Assembly: GCA_011524905.1 (NCBI GenBank)
Contig: WTJI01000055.1
Location: 1 to 64,000 of the forward strand
Length of the DNA: 64,000 nucleotides
Reading direction: 5' to 3'
Origin: Flavobacteriales bacterium
GTDB taxonomy: Bacteria > Bacteroidota > Bacteroidia > Flavobacteriales > Flavobacteriaceae
The first letter of the stretch is position 1. Every line of letters begins with the position of its first letter. Made by a program: the position numbers and the translations under genes. The notes under the pieces were generated by a model that worked only from the letters and a program-made list of their open reading frames with translations, searched no databases and was not told the origin of the DNA. This document shows, piece by piece, positions 44,963 through 54,921 of the stretch.

Positions 44963-46567
44963 ATGGAAAAGATAGCGGCAGCTCCCATTGATCATTCCGT
45001 AGGTTTTCAACAACAGGTACATTGTTCACAATATTTAGTTGATGGTAAACTCCATCAATGGCAAGGCAACACAACACCGGTTTATTCAACGATTTATTCG
45101 GAAAATGAACAAGGCGAAGTTGGCCCAACTTTATTGGGTACCATACCCGATATGGGGACTGAGGCGGCTATGTCAGCATTGCATGCTGCCGAAAAGGCAT
45201 TCCATCGCGGACAAGGACTTTGGCCCACCATGAAAGTTGCAGATCGACTCAAATGTCTATCAAACTTTGTTGCAAAAATGAAAACCCACAGAGCGCAAGT
45301 CGTTGAGCTACTAATGTGGGAAATAGAAAAAAATCAAGCCGACGCAGAGAAGGAGTTTGATCGAACAGTGGATTATATCTATGACACCATAGAAGCTTAC
45401 AAGAACTTAGACCGGCGTTCCGCTCGTTTTGATAAAGAAGGTGGGGTACACGCTCATATCCGTAGAGGTCCATTGGGTGTTGTCTTATGTTTGGGGCCGT
45501 ATAATTATCCACTCAACGAAACCTTTTGTTTGTTGATTCCAGCCTTGGTGATGGGAAATACAACCATTTTCAAACCTGCCAAGCATGGTGTATTATTGAT
45601 CACACCCTTGCTAGAAGCTTTTCAAGAAAGTTTTCCTCCAGGTGTGGTTAACATTTTATTCGGTCGGGGTCGAAAAATTGCTTCTCCGATTATGGAGACT
45701 GGGAAGATTGACGTTCTTGCACTGATTGGACATAGCTCCTCGGCGGTAGCCTTACAAGATTTGCATCCTAACAAAAATCGCTTGCGCTTGGTTCTTGGAC
45801 TTGAAGCTAAAAATCCAGGAATCATCCTACCAGACGCTGATATGGATTTAACTATCAAAGAATGCATCTCAGGAACCTTATCCTACAACGGCCAACGTTG
45901 TACAGCTCTAAAAATGTTGTTTGTACATGAATCCATAGTAGACGAATTTAACAGTCGCTTTGCCCAAGCGGTAGACGAATTAAAATACGGTTTGCCCTGG
46001 GAGGAAGGCGTATTCTTGACCCCGCTACCTGAGCCTGGTAAGCCTGCGTACATTCAAGAATTGATCAAAGATGCCGAAGAAAAAGGCGCAAAAATACTCA
46101 ACAAAAAAGGGGGCGAGTTGACGCATAATTATTCATTTCCTGCAGTGCTTTATCCTGTAAACAAAAGTATGCGGGTTTACGAAGAAGAGCAATTTGGACC
46201 TGTGATCCCAATCATTCCGTACTCAGATATTTCAGAGCCACTCGACGCCATGGCAGCATCTGAATATGGTCAGCAGGTAAGTTTATTTGGCCGCGATGTG
46301 CGTAAAATTGGTCCGTTGATTGACACATTGGCCAATTTGGTTTGTCGGGTCAACCTCAATAGCGCCTGCCAAAGGGGGCCAGATGTTTATCCATTTACAG
46401 GGCGTAAAAATTCTGCCGTAAGCACGCTGAGTGTTTATGATGCACTTCGATCGTTTTCGATTCGTACGTTTGTGGCTTCCAAAGACACGCCTTACAATAA
46501 TGAAATTCTAGAGACCCTTCTCAATTCCCACGAATCAAATTTTATTTCGACAGATTATTTGCTTTAG
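44963..46567 (+). CDS. gapN: Non-phosphorylating NADP-dependent glyceraldehyde-3-phosphate dehydrogenase-like ALDH
   Basis: This 534-residue ALDH-superfamily enzyme has the nucleophile Cys313 in [12 protein letters not shown] and the general base Glu in [10 protein letters not shown], in place of the usual LELGGK. The Ala-Lys-Asn sequence and GQRCTALK are typical of the GapN branch, which oxidises glyceraldehyde-3-phosphate directly to 3-phosphoglycerate, yielding NADPH without ATP. Compared with streptococcal GapN it has an N-terminal extension of some tens of residues. Convergent with the next ALDH, sharing the last 4 bases. Confidence 0.85.
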   Translation: MEKIAAAPIDHSVGFQQQVHCSQYLVDGKLHQWQGNTTPVYSTIYSENEQGEVGPTLLGTIPDMGTEAAMSALHAAEKAFHRGQGLWPTMKVADRLKCLSNFVAKMKTHRAQVVELLMWEIEKNQADAEKEFDRTVDYIYDTIEAYKNLDRRSARFDKEGGVHAHIRRGPLGVVLCLGPYNYPLNETFCLLIPALVMGNTTIFKPAKHGVLLITPLLEAFQESFPPGVVNILFGRGRKIASPIMETGKIDVLALIGHSSSAVALQDLHPNKNRLRLVLGLEAKNPGIILPDADMDLTIKECISGTLSYNGQRCTALKMLFVHESIVDEFNSRFAQAVDELKYGLPWEEGVFLTPLPEPGKPAYIQELIKDAEEKGAKILNKKGGELTHNYSFPAVLYPVNKSMRVYEEEQFGPVIPIIPYSDISEPLDAMAASEYGQQVSLFGRDVRKIGPLIDTLANLVCRVNLNSACQRGPDVYPFTGRKNSAVSTLSVYDALRSFSIRTFVASKDTPYNNEILETLLNSHESNFISTDYLL

Positions 46568-47940
46568 AGCAATCGTTTTAAAATTCCGAAGTATTTAAAG
46601 GGCGCATAGCGCAAAGGTGGATCAAGACTTTGCACATTTTCGAACACCCCTCTTTGATGCGTGAATGCTTGAAAACTCTTATGGCCGTGGTAGCTGCCCA
46701 TTCCACTATTGCCAACGCCACCGAAGGGCAGATTTTGACAGCCCAGGTGCATCAAAGTATCGTTGATACAAGCACCGCCTGAAAGACTTTCTTCAATGAT
46801 TTGTCTTCCTTTTTTGCGATTGCCAAAATAGTAAAACGCCAATGGGGTTTCGTGGGATTGGATGCGGTCTGTTACTTCTTTAAAATCGGAAAACCCAATG
46901 ATCGGCAGTATCGGCCCAAAGATTTCTTCTTGCATGCACTTTGCCGTTTCAGGTACGTCATCAATTAGTGTTGGGGCGATATAGCGATCGGATTTATCAG
47001 ATACACCGCCAGCGCGAACCTTCCCTTCTTGCAACATAGGTGCCAAGCGATCAAACATGGCTTCATTGACAATGCGGCCATAATGTGGACTTTTTTGGAT
47101 GTCTGCTCCTAACATTTCTGTCATCTGTTGCTCCATTTTTTTGATCAGGGTTTCTTTTTCATCTTGATGAACGAGCAAATAATCAGGGGCAACGCAGGTT
47201 TGTCCTGCATTGGTTATTTTCCCCCAAAGAATACGTTTGGCTGCAGTATCCAAATTGGCACCCTTATCGACAATACAAGGGGACTTACCACCTAATTCTA
47301 AAACAACAGGGGTTAAATGTTCGGCAGCTGCCTTCATGATGATTTTACCTACACGACTACTCCCTGTAAAGAAAATAAGGTCAAATTGTTTTTGAAGCAA
47401 TAGTTCATTGGTAGGTATGCCGCCTTGAAGTAAAGTAATGTACTCTGGCGCAAAGGAGGTAGCGATCATTTTTTCCATCACGGCTGCTACATTTGGGACT
47501 TCTGGTGTGGGTTTGAGTACAGCCGTACAGCCAGCTGAAATGGCACCAATCAATGGATTAATGAGCAATTGAAAAGGATAATTCCAAGGGGAAATAATCA
47601 AACTGACCCCATAGGGTTGATGATAAATCGAGGTTTTAGCAGGAAAGAGAAAGTAGGGACTGGGTACTCGTTTGGGCTTGCTCCACTGACTCATATTTTT
47701 TAAATGATGGTCAATTTCGGACAAGACAACATTGATTTCAGTGATATAAAACTCTTCTTTGGATTTACGCAAGTCTTTCCAAACTGCAGCTTCAAGCTCC
47801 GACTGGTGGTCTAAAACGGCTTGTTTAAGTTTTTTGAGCTGTTGTTTTCTAAAAGTTATTGCCCGGGTGGCGCCTGAAGCAAAATAGGCTTTCTGCTTCT
47901 GGTGGATGGCATCAATTTGTGACGCTGTCATTTCATGCAT
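46564..47940 (-). CDS. Class-3-like aldehyde dehydrogenase
   Basis: This 458-residue ALDH has Cys in [13 protein letters not shown] and Glu in [11 protein letters not shown]. It starts with the ALDH3-type helix ([20 protein letters not shown]) and has the shorter length of that class, which oxidises medium-chain, fatty or aromatic aldehydes and is often membrane-associated through a C-terminal hydrophobic end (ALDH3A2). The C-terminus here is [10 protein letters not shown], without a clear membrane anchor. A second start, 9 bases later, is possible. The true substrate is unknown. Confidence 0.88.
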   Translation of the reverse strand: MHEMTASQIDAIHQKQKAYFASGATRAITFRKQQLKKLKQAVLDHQSELEAAVWKDLRKSKEEFYITEINVVLSEIDHHLKNMSQWSKPKRVPSPYFLFPAKTSIYHQPYGVSLIISPWNYPFQLLINPLIGAISAGCTAVLKPTPEVPNVAAVMEKMIATSFAPEYITLLQGGIPTNELLLQKQFDLIFFTGSSRVGKIIMKAAAEHLTPVVLELGGKSPCIVDKGANLDTAAKRILWGKITNAGQTCVAPDYLLVHQDEKETLIKKMEQQMTEMLGADIQKSPHYGRIVNEAMFDRLAPMLQEGKVRAGGVSDKSDRYIAPTLIDDVPETAKCMQEEIFGPILPIIGFSDFKEVTDRIQSHETPLAFYYFGNRKKGRQIIEESLSGGACINDTLMHLGCQNLPFGGVGNSGMGSYHGHKSFQAFTHQRGVFENVQSLDPPLRYAPFKYFGILKRLL

Positions 47941-48022
47941 GATTCTGAATTTTATCTTTTGCCTGTGTAGCAGTTTGAAAGATACTCAAATTCAAAGAAA
48001 ACTTGTAAAGTAAAAATTGCGA

Positions 48023-48808
48023 TTACTCTTTTAAAATCTTATGCCAAACAAAACCAGCCATATCCTGTCCCCAGAGTTGATAGGTGAGGGGTGAAGGGTG
48101 GACGCCATCACTAAATAACTCTTCTAAAGTAGCATTGGTTTGGTATCGCTCACGCCAGGTATTGAATCGAACGATTTCATTGTTAAAATAGACATTGGGT
48201 AACTTTCGAATGCGACCCGCTAATTGATAGCTGTAACTTTCTACTAAGCGCCCAACAATTTGTTTTATCAATGGGGTAAAAGCTGGGAAGAAGCGAATAG
48301 GAGGCATGTTGGAGAAAATGATGGGGGTTTCCTTACCGAAATGGTTTTGAAGCGCTGCGATAAGTTCTAAACAATCATCTTCCCATTTTTGTGGGGAGTG
48401 AAGCGCAAAGGCATTGTTTCCACCCAGGCAAATTAAAATGATATCGGGTTGTTCGCCTTTGATTTTTGGCAACAAGCGTTGGGTTACTCCTGCCGCCTTG
48501 ATTCCACTTTTAGCAATGACCTTCCAATGGATTTCCCTTTCTGTGAGTGCGGTGAGTGCGTCTGCAAAGCTTCCCATAAAGCCTTCTTTGTGGGTGGCTA
48601 CACCTACACCAGCCATCGTACTTTCTCCTAGTCCCAGTACTTTCAGTATGTTTGAGTTTTGTCCCTTGGTTTTTCCCTCCGTTCCTTGTGCTTCGGGCAA
48701 ACGGGGCACTTTCTTCTGAATTTGTTTTCCTTGCCAATAGAGGATTGGTAAGAGCGGTATAACGAAGGGAATCTTAAGGTAATATTGAATTTGTTGTTGG
48801 GAGATCAA
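48023..48808 (-). CDS. SGNH/GDSL-type hydrolase
   Basis: This 261-residue protein has the SGNH blocks: catalytic Ser in GLGESTMAGVG, Asn in LGGNNAF and the Asp/His pair in SDGVHPSPLTY. The first 30 residues include a hydrophobic stretch (IPFVIPLLPILYW), which may anchor it in the membrane with the hydrolase facing the periplasm. Members act as lysophospholipases, acylesterases or sugar deacetylases. No partner gene is evident; the substrate is unknown. Confidence 0.85.
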   Translation of the reverse strand: MISQQQIQYYLKIPFVIPLLPILYWQGKQIQKKVPRLPEAQGTEGKTKGQNSNILKVLGLGESTMAGVGVATHKEGFMGSFADALTALTEREIHWKVIAKSGIKAAGVTQRLLPKIKGEQPDIILICLGGNNAFALHSPQKWEDDCLELIAALQNHFGKETPIIFSNMPPIRFFPAFTPLIKQIVGRLVESYSYQLAGRIRKLPNVYFNNEIVRFNTWRERYQTNATLEELFSDGVHPSPLTYQLWGQDMAGFVWHKILKE

Positions 48809-48995
48809 AGGATAGATTTTGCAATTTTAAAATTTGATTATAATCTACGGATAGTGAATTATTAAACGTAATTAATGGGAAAGATAAGATGTTTTACACA
48901 CAGAAAATATCAGACGGGAACCATTGTTGAAGCCCAATTATTGGTAAAAAAAACAGCTCAGAAGTGCGGTAGTATTAAATTTAAAAATGCCACAA

Positions 48996-50063
48996 CTAGG
49001 CTTTGGCAATTAATCCTGCCAGATAGTCTCCTACTTCTGAAGTTTTATAAGCTTTTCCACCATTGGCTAGGTCTTCGGTTACCACACCATCTGCCAATGA
49101 TTGATCGACTACTTTGCGAATTAGTGTTCCTTCTTCGTGCAGGTCAAAAGACATTTCGAACATCATGGCTGCTGAAAGTATAGTCGCCAGCGGATTGGCA
49201 ATATCCAAACCTGTAGCCTGTGGAAATGAACCGTGAATAGGTTCATACAAAGCATTTTCATTTCCGATAGAAGCCGAAGGCATCAATCCCATAGAACCAG
49301 AAATGACAGAGGCTTCGTCGGTTAAGATATCTCCAAAAAGGTTTTCCGTAATTAATACATCATAGCTGTTGGGCCATTGCACCAAACGCATGGCCACCGC
49401 ATCAACTAATTCATAGGATACTTCTACATCGGGATAGTCTTTTTCCATCCCTTGCACTGTTTCCCGCCACAAACGAGAAGTTTCTAAGACATTGGCTTTA
49501 TCAACACAGCAAAGTTTTTTACTTCGGGTGCGGGCCAATTCGAAGCCTTTTTTTGCCAAGCGAACAATTTCTTCACGGGTATATGTGCAGGTGTCAAAGG
49601 CTGTATCGCCCTGATCTTCTCGACCTCGTTTTCCAAAGTATATTCCTCCCGTCAATTCACGCAAAAAAACCAAATCGGTTCCTTCTATACGCTCTTGTTT
49701 TAATGGGGATTTATCCAACAATGATGGAAAGGTAAATGTTGGTCGTACATTGGCGAACAGACCTAATTTTTTTCGCATACGCAACAAACCTTGTTCTGGG
49801 CGTACCTTTGCTGAAGGATCGTTGTCAAAGCGAGGCAGACCAATGGCGCCAAAAAGAACTGCATCGGCAGCTTCACACACCGCATGGGTTTCATCGGGAT
49901 AGGGGTCACCAACCGCATCTATAGCAGCAGCTCCTGTAAGGGCTGGGGTCCAAGTGATTTGATGACCAAATTTGGTTGCAATGGCATTACTTACTTTTAC
50001 TGCTTGATCAATGACTTCTGGGCCAATCCCGTCACCTGCCAATAGAGCAATTTTCATATTCAT
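48996..50063 (-). CDS. leuB: 3-isopropylmalate dehydrogenase
   Basis: This 355-residue enzyme oxidatively decarboxylates 3-isopropylmalate in leucine synthesis (and possibly methylmalate in a citramalate route). Motifs include GDGIGPEV at the N-terminus, the substrate arginines around EQGLLRMRKKLGL, and NLFGDILTDEASVISGSMG. There is a second ATG two codons in. It is last in the leu operon, 4 bases after the leuA paralog. Confidence 0.95.
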   Translation of the reverse strand: MNMKIALLAGDGIGPEVIDQAVKVSNAIATKFGHQITWTPALTGAAAIDAVGDPYPDETHAVCEAADAVLFGAIGLPRFDNDPSAKVRPEQGLLRMRKKLGLFANVRPTFTFPSLLDKSPLKQERIEGTDLVFLRELTGGIYFGKRGREDQGDTAFDTCTYTREEIVRLAKKGFELARTRSKKLCCVDKANVLETSRLWRETVQGMEKDYPDVEVSYELVDAVAMRLVQWPNSYDVLITENLFGDILTDEASVISGSMGLMPSASIGNENALYEPIHGSFPQATGLDIANPLATILSAAMMFEMSFDLHEEGTLIRKVVDQSLADGVVTEDLANGGKAYKTSEVGDYLAGLIAKA

Positions 50064-50067
50064 AAGA

Positions 50068-51594
50068 TTATTGTGCTAGGGTGTTTAACATTTTTTCTGT
50101 TGCTTGAATAGCTGAGACAGTTTGGTCAGAGTCCAAACCTCGGGTCACAAATTCTCGGGTGCCATTTTGCCAGGTGATTGACGTTTCACAAAGGGCATCG
50201 GAATGACTTCCTGGGGGTATGTGTACCGCATAGTCCACCAGTTGGGGTAAAGCTATTTTCTTACGCCTGTAAATCTTGCGAACAGCATTAAGAAAGGCAT
50301 CATATTGTCCGTCACCGCATGCATTCTCTTCCAATAGTTCTCCATCAATTTCTATAGAAACGGTGGTCGAGGGCTGTAATCCTTTGGCATGGGTCAAGAC
50401 ATAGGATTTGATTACAACACGAGTATGTGTGGCTTCTGTATTCAAAACATCGGAGATGATAAAGGGCAGATCATCAGCAGTTACTTTTTGTTTTTTATCC
50501 CCCAGTTCGATTATCCGCTGTGTAACTTGTTTGAGCTCCTCTTCGTTGAGGGTAAGCCCCAGTTCTTGCAAGTTTTTAAGAATATTGGCTTTACCCGAAG
50601 TTTTACCCAAGGCATAGGATCGTTTACGACCAAAACGTTCGGGTAATAAGTCATTAAAATAGAGGTTTTTTTTGGAATCGCCATCGGCGTGTATTCCAGC
50701 CGTTTGGGTAAATACATTAGCCCCGACGATGGGTTTGTTTGCAGGAATACGAAAGCCAGTAAAGGTTGAGACCAATTGACTTACATGATACAAGGATTTT
50801 TCTTTAATATTCGTTTGGACTTGAGGTATAAAATCATTGATAACAGCCACCACCGAAGCTAGTGGCGCATTTCCGGCACGTTCACCCATACCGTTAACGG
50901 TTAAGTGTAGTCCATTTACTCCTGCTTGCACTGCCTCCATTGCATTACTAACACCTAAGTCATAGTCATTATGACCGTGAAAGTCAAAATGCATTTTGTC
51001 GTAACGTTTCCGAATATTTGAAATGAATTGATGGGTTTCTTTTGGCGTCAATACACCCAAGGTATCGGGGAGTAAAACGCGCTCTATGGGTTGGGTGACC
51101 AGGAAATCGAGATAGTCATACACATAATCTTGAGAATTACGCATTCCATTACTCCAGTCTTCTAAGTAAACATTTGAGCGGATTCCCAAAGTTCTCGCTG
51201 ATTCGATAGCTTGCCCAACCTGTGCAAAATGCTCTTCGGGTTTTTGTTTGAGTTGGTGGGTCAAGTGGTTGAGCGATCCCTTAGTCAGCAAGTTTTGTAC
51301 TTGTGCACCGGTTTGTTGCATCCAATCCAGTGAAATCCCTTTGTCTACGAAGGTTAGGATTTCAATTTGCTCCAGTCGGTTATTACTTTTTGCCCATTCT
51401 GTGATGCGTTTTACAGCTTCAAACTCGCCCTCCGAGACGCGCGCCGAAGCAATCTCAATTCGATCAACACCCAGTTCTTCAAGTAGTAACTTGGCTAAGG
51501 TTAGTTTTTCAGATACTGAGAATGAAACACCAGAAGTTTGTTCACCATCCCGAAGGGTGGTGTCCATGATTTCGATGGTACGCTGGGAGTTCAA
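50068..51594 (-). CDS. Second LeuA-family synthase with regulatory domain (2-isopropylmalate or citramalate synthase)
   Basis: This 508-residue protein has a TIM-barrel synthase with [33 protein letters not shown] and NGMGERAGNAPLA, then a C-terminal LeuA allosteric/dimer domain (about residues 380-500). It is a paralog of the short LeuA in the same operon. Differences near the barrel start (SGVSFSVSEK rather than [10 protein letters not shown]) suggest another acceptor: a citramalate synthase (pyruvate plus acetyl-CoA), which would give an isoleucine route beside IlvA. That specificity is inference. Confidence 0.8.
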   Translation of the reverse strand: MNSQRTIEIMDTTLRDGEQTSGVSFSVSEKLTLAKLLLEELGVDRIEIASARVSEGEFEAVKRITEWAKSNNRLEQIEILTFVDKGISLDWMQQTGAQVQNLLTKGSLNHLTHQLKQKPEEHFAQVGQAIESARTLGIRSNVYLEDWSNGMRNSQDYVYDYLDFLVTQPIERVLLPDTLGVLTPKETHQFISNIRKRYDKMHFDFHGHNDYDLGVSNAMEAVQAGVNGLHLTVNGMGERAGNAPLASVVAVINDFIPQVQTNIKEKSLYHVSQLVSTFTGFRIPANKPIVGANVFTQTAGIHADGDSKKNLYFNDLLPERFGRKRSYALGKTSGKANILKNLQELGLTLNEEELKQVTQRIIELGDKKQKVTADDLPFIISDVLNTEATHTRVVIKSYVLTHAKGLQPSTTVSIEIDGELLEENACGDGQYDAFLNAVRKIYRRKKIALPQLVDYAVHIPPGSHSDALCETSITWQNGTREFVTRGLDSDQTVSAIQATEKMLNTLAQ

Positions 51595-51597
51595 ATT

Positions 51598-52194
51598 TTA
51601 TAAAGGGGTTTTTTGGGCAAACTCTTGAATGCTGTCTTTTAAGTTCAGCAAATAATCAATGTCGTCGTATCCATTTTGGAGGTTGTCCTTTTTGTAGGGA
51701 TTGATTTCAAAAGATTCGGTAGTACCCGTTGACGAAAGATGCACCGTTTGTTGGGCTAGGTTGACCTCAATTTCAGTGTTGGGATCGTTGGCTATAGCTG
51801 CAAATATTTCTTCAAGAAAAGTTGGGCTTACTTGAACTGGTAATACCCCAATATTCAAACAGTTGTTTTTAAAAATATCGGCGAAAAAGCTAGAAATAAC
51901 ACAGCGAAAGCCATAGTCATAAACCGCCCAAGCAGCGTGTTCGCGAGAAGATCCTGATCCAAAGTTTTTTCCACCAACAAGGATTTTACCCCGATAGGTG
52001 TCTTGGTTGAGGACAAAATCTTCTTTTGGAGTTCCATCTTGATGGTAGCGCCAGTCACGAAACAGATTATCACCAAAGCCCTTCCTTTCGGTGGCTTTCA
52101 AAAAACGTGCTGGGATGATTTGATCGGTATCTACATTTTCAATAGGCAGTGGTACTGCTGTACTATTGAGAACGGTAAATTTATCGTATGCCAT
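51598..52194 (-). CDS. leuD: 3-isopropylmalate dehydratase small subunit
   Basis: This 198-residue swivelling subunit of the aconitase-type isomerase carries NVDTDQIIPARFLK and FGSGSSREHAAWAVYDYGF, both diagnostic. It works with LeuC to isomerise isopropylmalate. It lies 9 bases after leuC and 3 bases before the leuA paralog. Confidence 0.95.
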   Translation of the reverse strand: MAYDKFTVLNSTAVPLPIENVDTDQIIPARFLKATERKGFGDNLFRDWRYHQDGTPKEDFVLNQDTYRGKILVGGKNFGSGSSREHAAWAVYDYGFRCVISSFFADIFKNNCLNIGVLPVQVSPTFLEEIFAAIANDPNTEIEVNLAQQTVHLSSTGTTESFEINPYKKDNLQNGYDDIDYLLNLKDSIQEFAQKTPL

Positions 52195-52203
52195 TGGATT
52201 GTT

Positions 52204-53604
52204 CTAAGCGTTCATTAATTCTCGTGGATCGGTAACTTTCCCGGTCACTGCAGCGGCTGCGGCAACGGTGGGGCTAGCCAGCAGGGTTCTTGAACCGGGG
52301 CCTTGCCGCCCCTCAAAGTTTCGGTTGGAGGTGCTTACTGCATATTTGCCCGCTGGGATTTTGTCATCGTTCATCGCTAGGCATGCTGAACAACCAGGTT
52401 CACGAAGTTCAAACCCAGCTGCTGTTAATATATCGTAGAGTCCCTCGGCTTTAATCGCCTCAAGAACCTTATGAGATCCAGGAACCAACCATGCTGTGAC
52501 GTGTGCTGCACGTTGTTTGCCCTTGACCAGTTCTGAAAAGGCTCTAAAATCTTCAATCCGCCCATTGGTACAGCTTCCTAAAAATACATAGTCGATTTTT
52601 TTCCCCAACAAGGCATCCCCCTCTTGATAACCCATGTACTCCAAAGATTTTTGATAGGTAGCTGCGCCACCCTCAACGGTGTCAGCTGAGGGGATATGGT
52701 TGGTAATTCCAATTCCCATACCAGGGTTTGTACCATAGGTAATCATAGGCTCAATTAGACTACCATCGAAAGTTAGTTCCTTATCAAATTGGGCATCAGA
52801 ATCCGTGTAAAGGGTTTCCCAGTAGGCCATTGCTTTATCCCAGTCGTTTCCTTTGGGCGTAAATTCTCTGTCTTTAATATAATCAAATGTTTTTTGGTCT
52901 GGGGCAATCATACCCCCTCGGGCTCCCATTTCAATACTTAAATTGCAAACGGTCATACGCCCTTCCATGGTCATCTGCTCAAAAATTTCTCCTGCATATT
53001 CTACAAAATAGCCCGTTGCTCCTGAAGTGGTCAGTTGAGAAATGATGAATAGCGCTACATCTTTGGGTGTAACCCCTTTTTGAAGTTTCCCATTCAGGGT
53101 GATGCGCATTTTTTTTGGTTTGGGTTGCATGATACACTGAGATGCCAAAACCATCTCAACTTCAGAAGTACCAATTCCAAAAGCGATTGCTCCAAAAGCC
53201 CCATGCGTTGATGTATGAGAGTCACCACAAACCATGGTTGCCCCAGGCAAGGTTATCCCGTACTCTGGTCCAACCACGTGTACAATTCCATTCTTTTGGT
53301 GGCCCAAGCCCCAATAGGAAATACCGTGTTCATTGGCGTTTTTTTCAAGTGCGGCCAGCTGATTGGCAGAAAGTGGATCTGCAACGGGAAGGTGTTGGTT
53401 TAGGGTTGGTGTATTATGGTCTGCCGTAGCAAATGTTTTTTCGGGATAAAGCACTTTTATGTTTCGATTCTTTAAGCCCAAAAAAGCCACCGGACTGGTT
53501 ACTTCATGAATCATATGGCGATCGATGAACAATACATCTGGGCCCTCTTTAATCTGATGGACAACATGTGCGTCCCAAACTTTATCAAAAAGTGTTTTTG
53601 ACAT
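52204..53604 (-). CDS. leuC: 3-isopropylmalate dehydratase large subunit
   Basis: This 466-residue [4Fe-4S] subunit shows [27 protein letters not shown] and [11 protein letters not shown], which hold the cluster cysteines. It stays paired with LeuD. It is the second gene of the leu operon, 20 bases after leuA. Confidence 0.96.
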   Translation of the reverse strand: MSKTLFDKVWDAHVVHQIKEGPDVLFIDRHMIHEVTSPVAFLGLKNRNIKVLYPEKTFATADHNTPTLNQHLPVADPLSANQLAALEKNANEHGISYWGLGHQKNGIVHVVGPEYGITLPGATMVCGDSHTSTHGAFGAIAFGIGTSEVEMVLASQCIMQPKPKKMRITLNGKLQKGVTPKDVALFIISQLTTSGATGYFVEYAGEIFEQMTMEGRMTVCNLSIEMGARGGMIAPDQKTFDYIKDREFTPKGNDWDKAMAYWETLYTDSDAQFDKELTFDGSLIEPMITYGTNPGMGIGITNHIPSADTVEGGAATYQKSLEYMGYQEGDALLGKKIDYVFLGSCTNGRIEDFRAFSELVKGKQRAAHVTAWLVPGSHKVLEAIKAEGLYDILTAAGFELREPGCSACLAMNDDKIPAGKYAVSTSNRNFEGRQGPGSRTLLASPTVAAAAAVTGKVTDPRELMNA

Positions 53605-53624
53605 AGTAATGTGCGCTTGTTAAG

Positions 53625-54779
53625 TTAAATATTACTTGCTTTTATAATTAAAGGTAGGTCTTTGTCATTGACTTCTTTTTGAATATCTGCTACTCTTAAA
53701 AACTCCAGATATACTTTATCTAGTTGTTTCTTGTCAAGCTCAAATCCTATATTCTTAGCTCGGTAGGCTAAAGCTGCTCTTCCACTACGGGCAGTAAGTA
53801 TGATAGCTGATTCATCTACACCTACATCGGCAGGGTTTATGATTTCATAAGTTTCTCTTTTCTTGATAACCCCATCTTGGTGGATGCCCGAACTATGTGC
53901 AAAAGCATTGGCACCAACAATGGCTTTATTTGGCTGCACTGGCATGCCCATACTTTCAGAAACCATTCGGCTGGTATCATTTAGGAGGGTAGCATCGATA
54001 TTTGTATCTAGATTGAGGTGGCTATGTTGCCTTAGAACCATGACAATCTCTTCCAGGGCAGTGTTTCCAGCGCGTTCACCAACTCCGTTGATGGTACACT
54101 CGATTTGTCGAGCGCCATTGATTGCTCCGGCAATTGAATTGGCCGTTGCTAGACCCAAATCATTATGACAATGACAAGAAATGGTTGCATTTTCAATGCC
54201 TTTAACATTGTCAATCAAATACTTGATTTTAGTGCCATATTGATCTGGCAAGCAGTATCCAGTTGTGTCGGGTATGTTCAATACAGTAGCGCCTGCTTCT
54301 ATTACTTTTTCACAAACACGGGCTAAAAATTCATTATCTGTACGTCCCGCATCTTCCGCATAAAATTCTACGTCCTCCACAAAAGATTTGGCATGCTTAA
54401 CTGCCTTGTAGGCTCTTTCCAGTACTTCCTCTCGCGTGGCTTTAAATTTGTATTGTATATGAGAATCAGAGGTGCCAATACCTGTATGAATCCGAGGTCT
54501 CTTGGCATGCTGTAGGGCTTCGGCAGCAACGTTTATGTCTTTTTCTACAGCCCTGGTCAATCCACATACCCTTGCATTCTTGACTAATTTTGAAATATCC
54601 TCAACGGCTTTGAAATCACCTGGGCTAGATATTGGAAACCCAGCTTCGATAATATCAACACCCAGTTCGTCTAATCGGGCGGCTATGGCTAGTTTGGATG
54701 TCGCATCTAATTTACATCCAGGTACTTGTTCTCCGTCGCGAAGTGTGGTGTCAAATATGTCTACCTTATCCTGTGCCAT
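53625..54779 (-). CDS. leuA: 2-isopropylmalate synthase, short form without regulatory domain
   Basis: This 384-residue protein covers only the TIM-barrel and linker ([45 protein letters not shown]). Typical LeuA of about 510 residues has an allosteric LeuA_dimer domain, which is absent here, so leucine feedback may be reduced, or supplied by the long paralog in the same operon. It is first in the operon. Homocitrate synthase is another possible identity for short forms, but the context argues for LeuA. Confidence 0.88.
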   Translation of the reverse strand: MAQDKVDIFDTTLRDGEQVPGCKLDATSKLAIAARLDELGVDIIEAGFPISSPGDFKAVEDISKLVKNARVCGLTRAVEKDINVAAEALQHAKRPRIHTGIGTSDSHIQYKFKATREEVLERAYKAVKHAKSFVEDVEFYAEDAGRTDNEFLARVCEKVIEAGATVLNIPDTTGYCLPDQYGTKIKYLIDNVKGIENATISCHCHNDLGLATANSIAGAINGARQIECTINGVGERAGNTALEEIVMVLRQHSHLNLDTNIDATLLNDTSRMVSESMGMPVQPNKAIVGANAFAHSSGIHQDGVIKKRETYEIINPADVGVDESAIILTARSGRAALAYRAKNIGFELDKKQLDKVYLEFLRVADIQKEVNDKDLPLIIKASNI

Positions 54780-54872
54780 TTGTTGAATTACTTACTAAAA
54801 TACGAATGTAGTTTGTCTGCTCTCCACCTTATTTTTTAAGCAAAATATATTACAATATCCGCCTGATAATTT

Positions 54873-54904
54873 TTTGGATTAAAAAGCTAAAATACAGTAA
54901 TTTG
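54873..54904 (+). promoter_or_regulatory. Possible promoter of the 523-residue protein
   Basis: TTTG at 54873-54876 is followed about 21 bases later by TAATTTG at 54898-54904, a Bacteroidota-like pair in which the -7 spacer is one base short. It lies 17 bases ahead of the ATG. On the opposite strand ATATTTTG (54841-54848) may serve leuA. Confidence 0.4.
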
Positions 54905-54921
54905 CTTTTAGAATCATTACA

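Noticed and set aside
48875-49183. 102-codon plus-strand ORF beside leuB
   Set aside because: Most of it is antisense to the 3' end of leuB and its product shows no family feature.
54780-54921. Leucine leader peptide before leuA
   Set aside because: No ATG-led ORF rich in Leu was found in the 140 bases, and there is no terminator-like hairpin.
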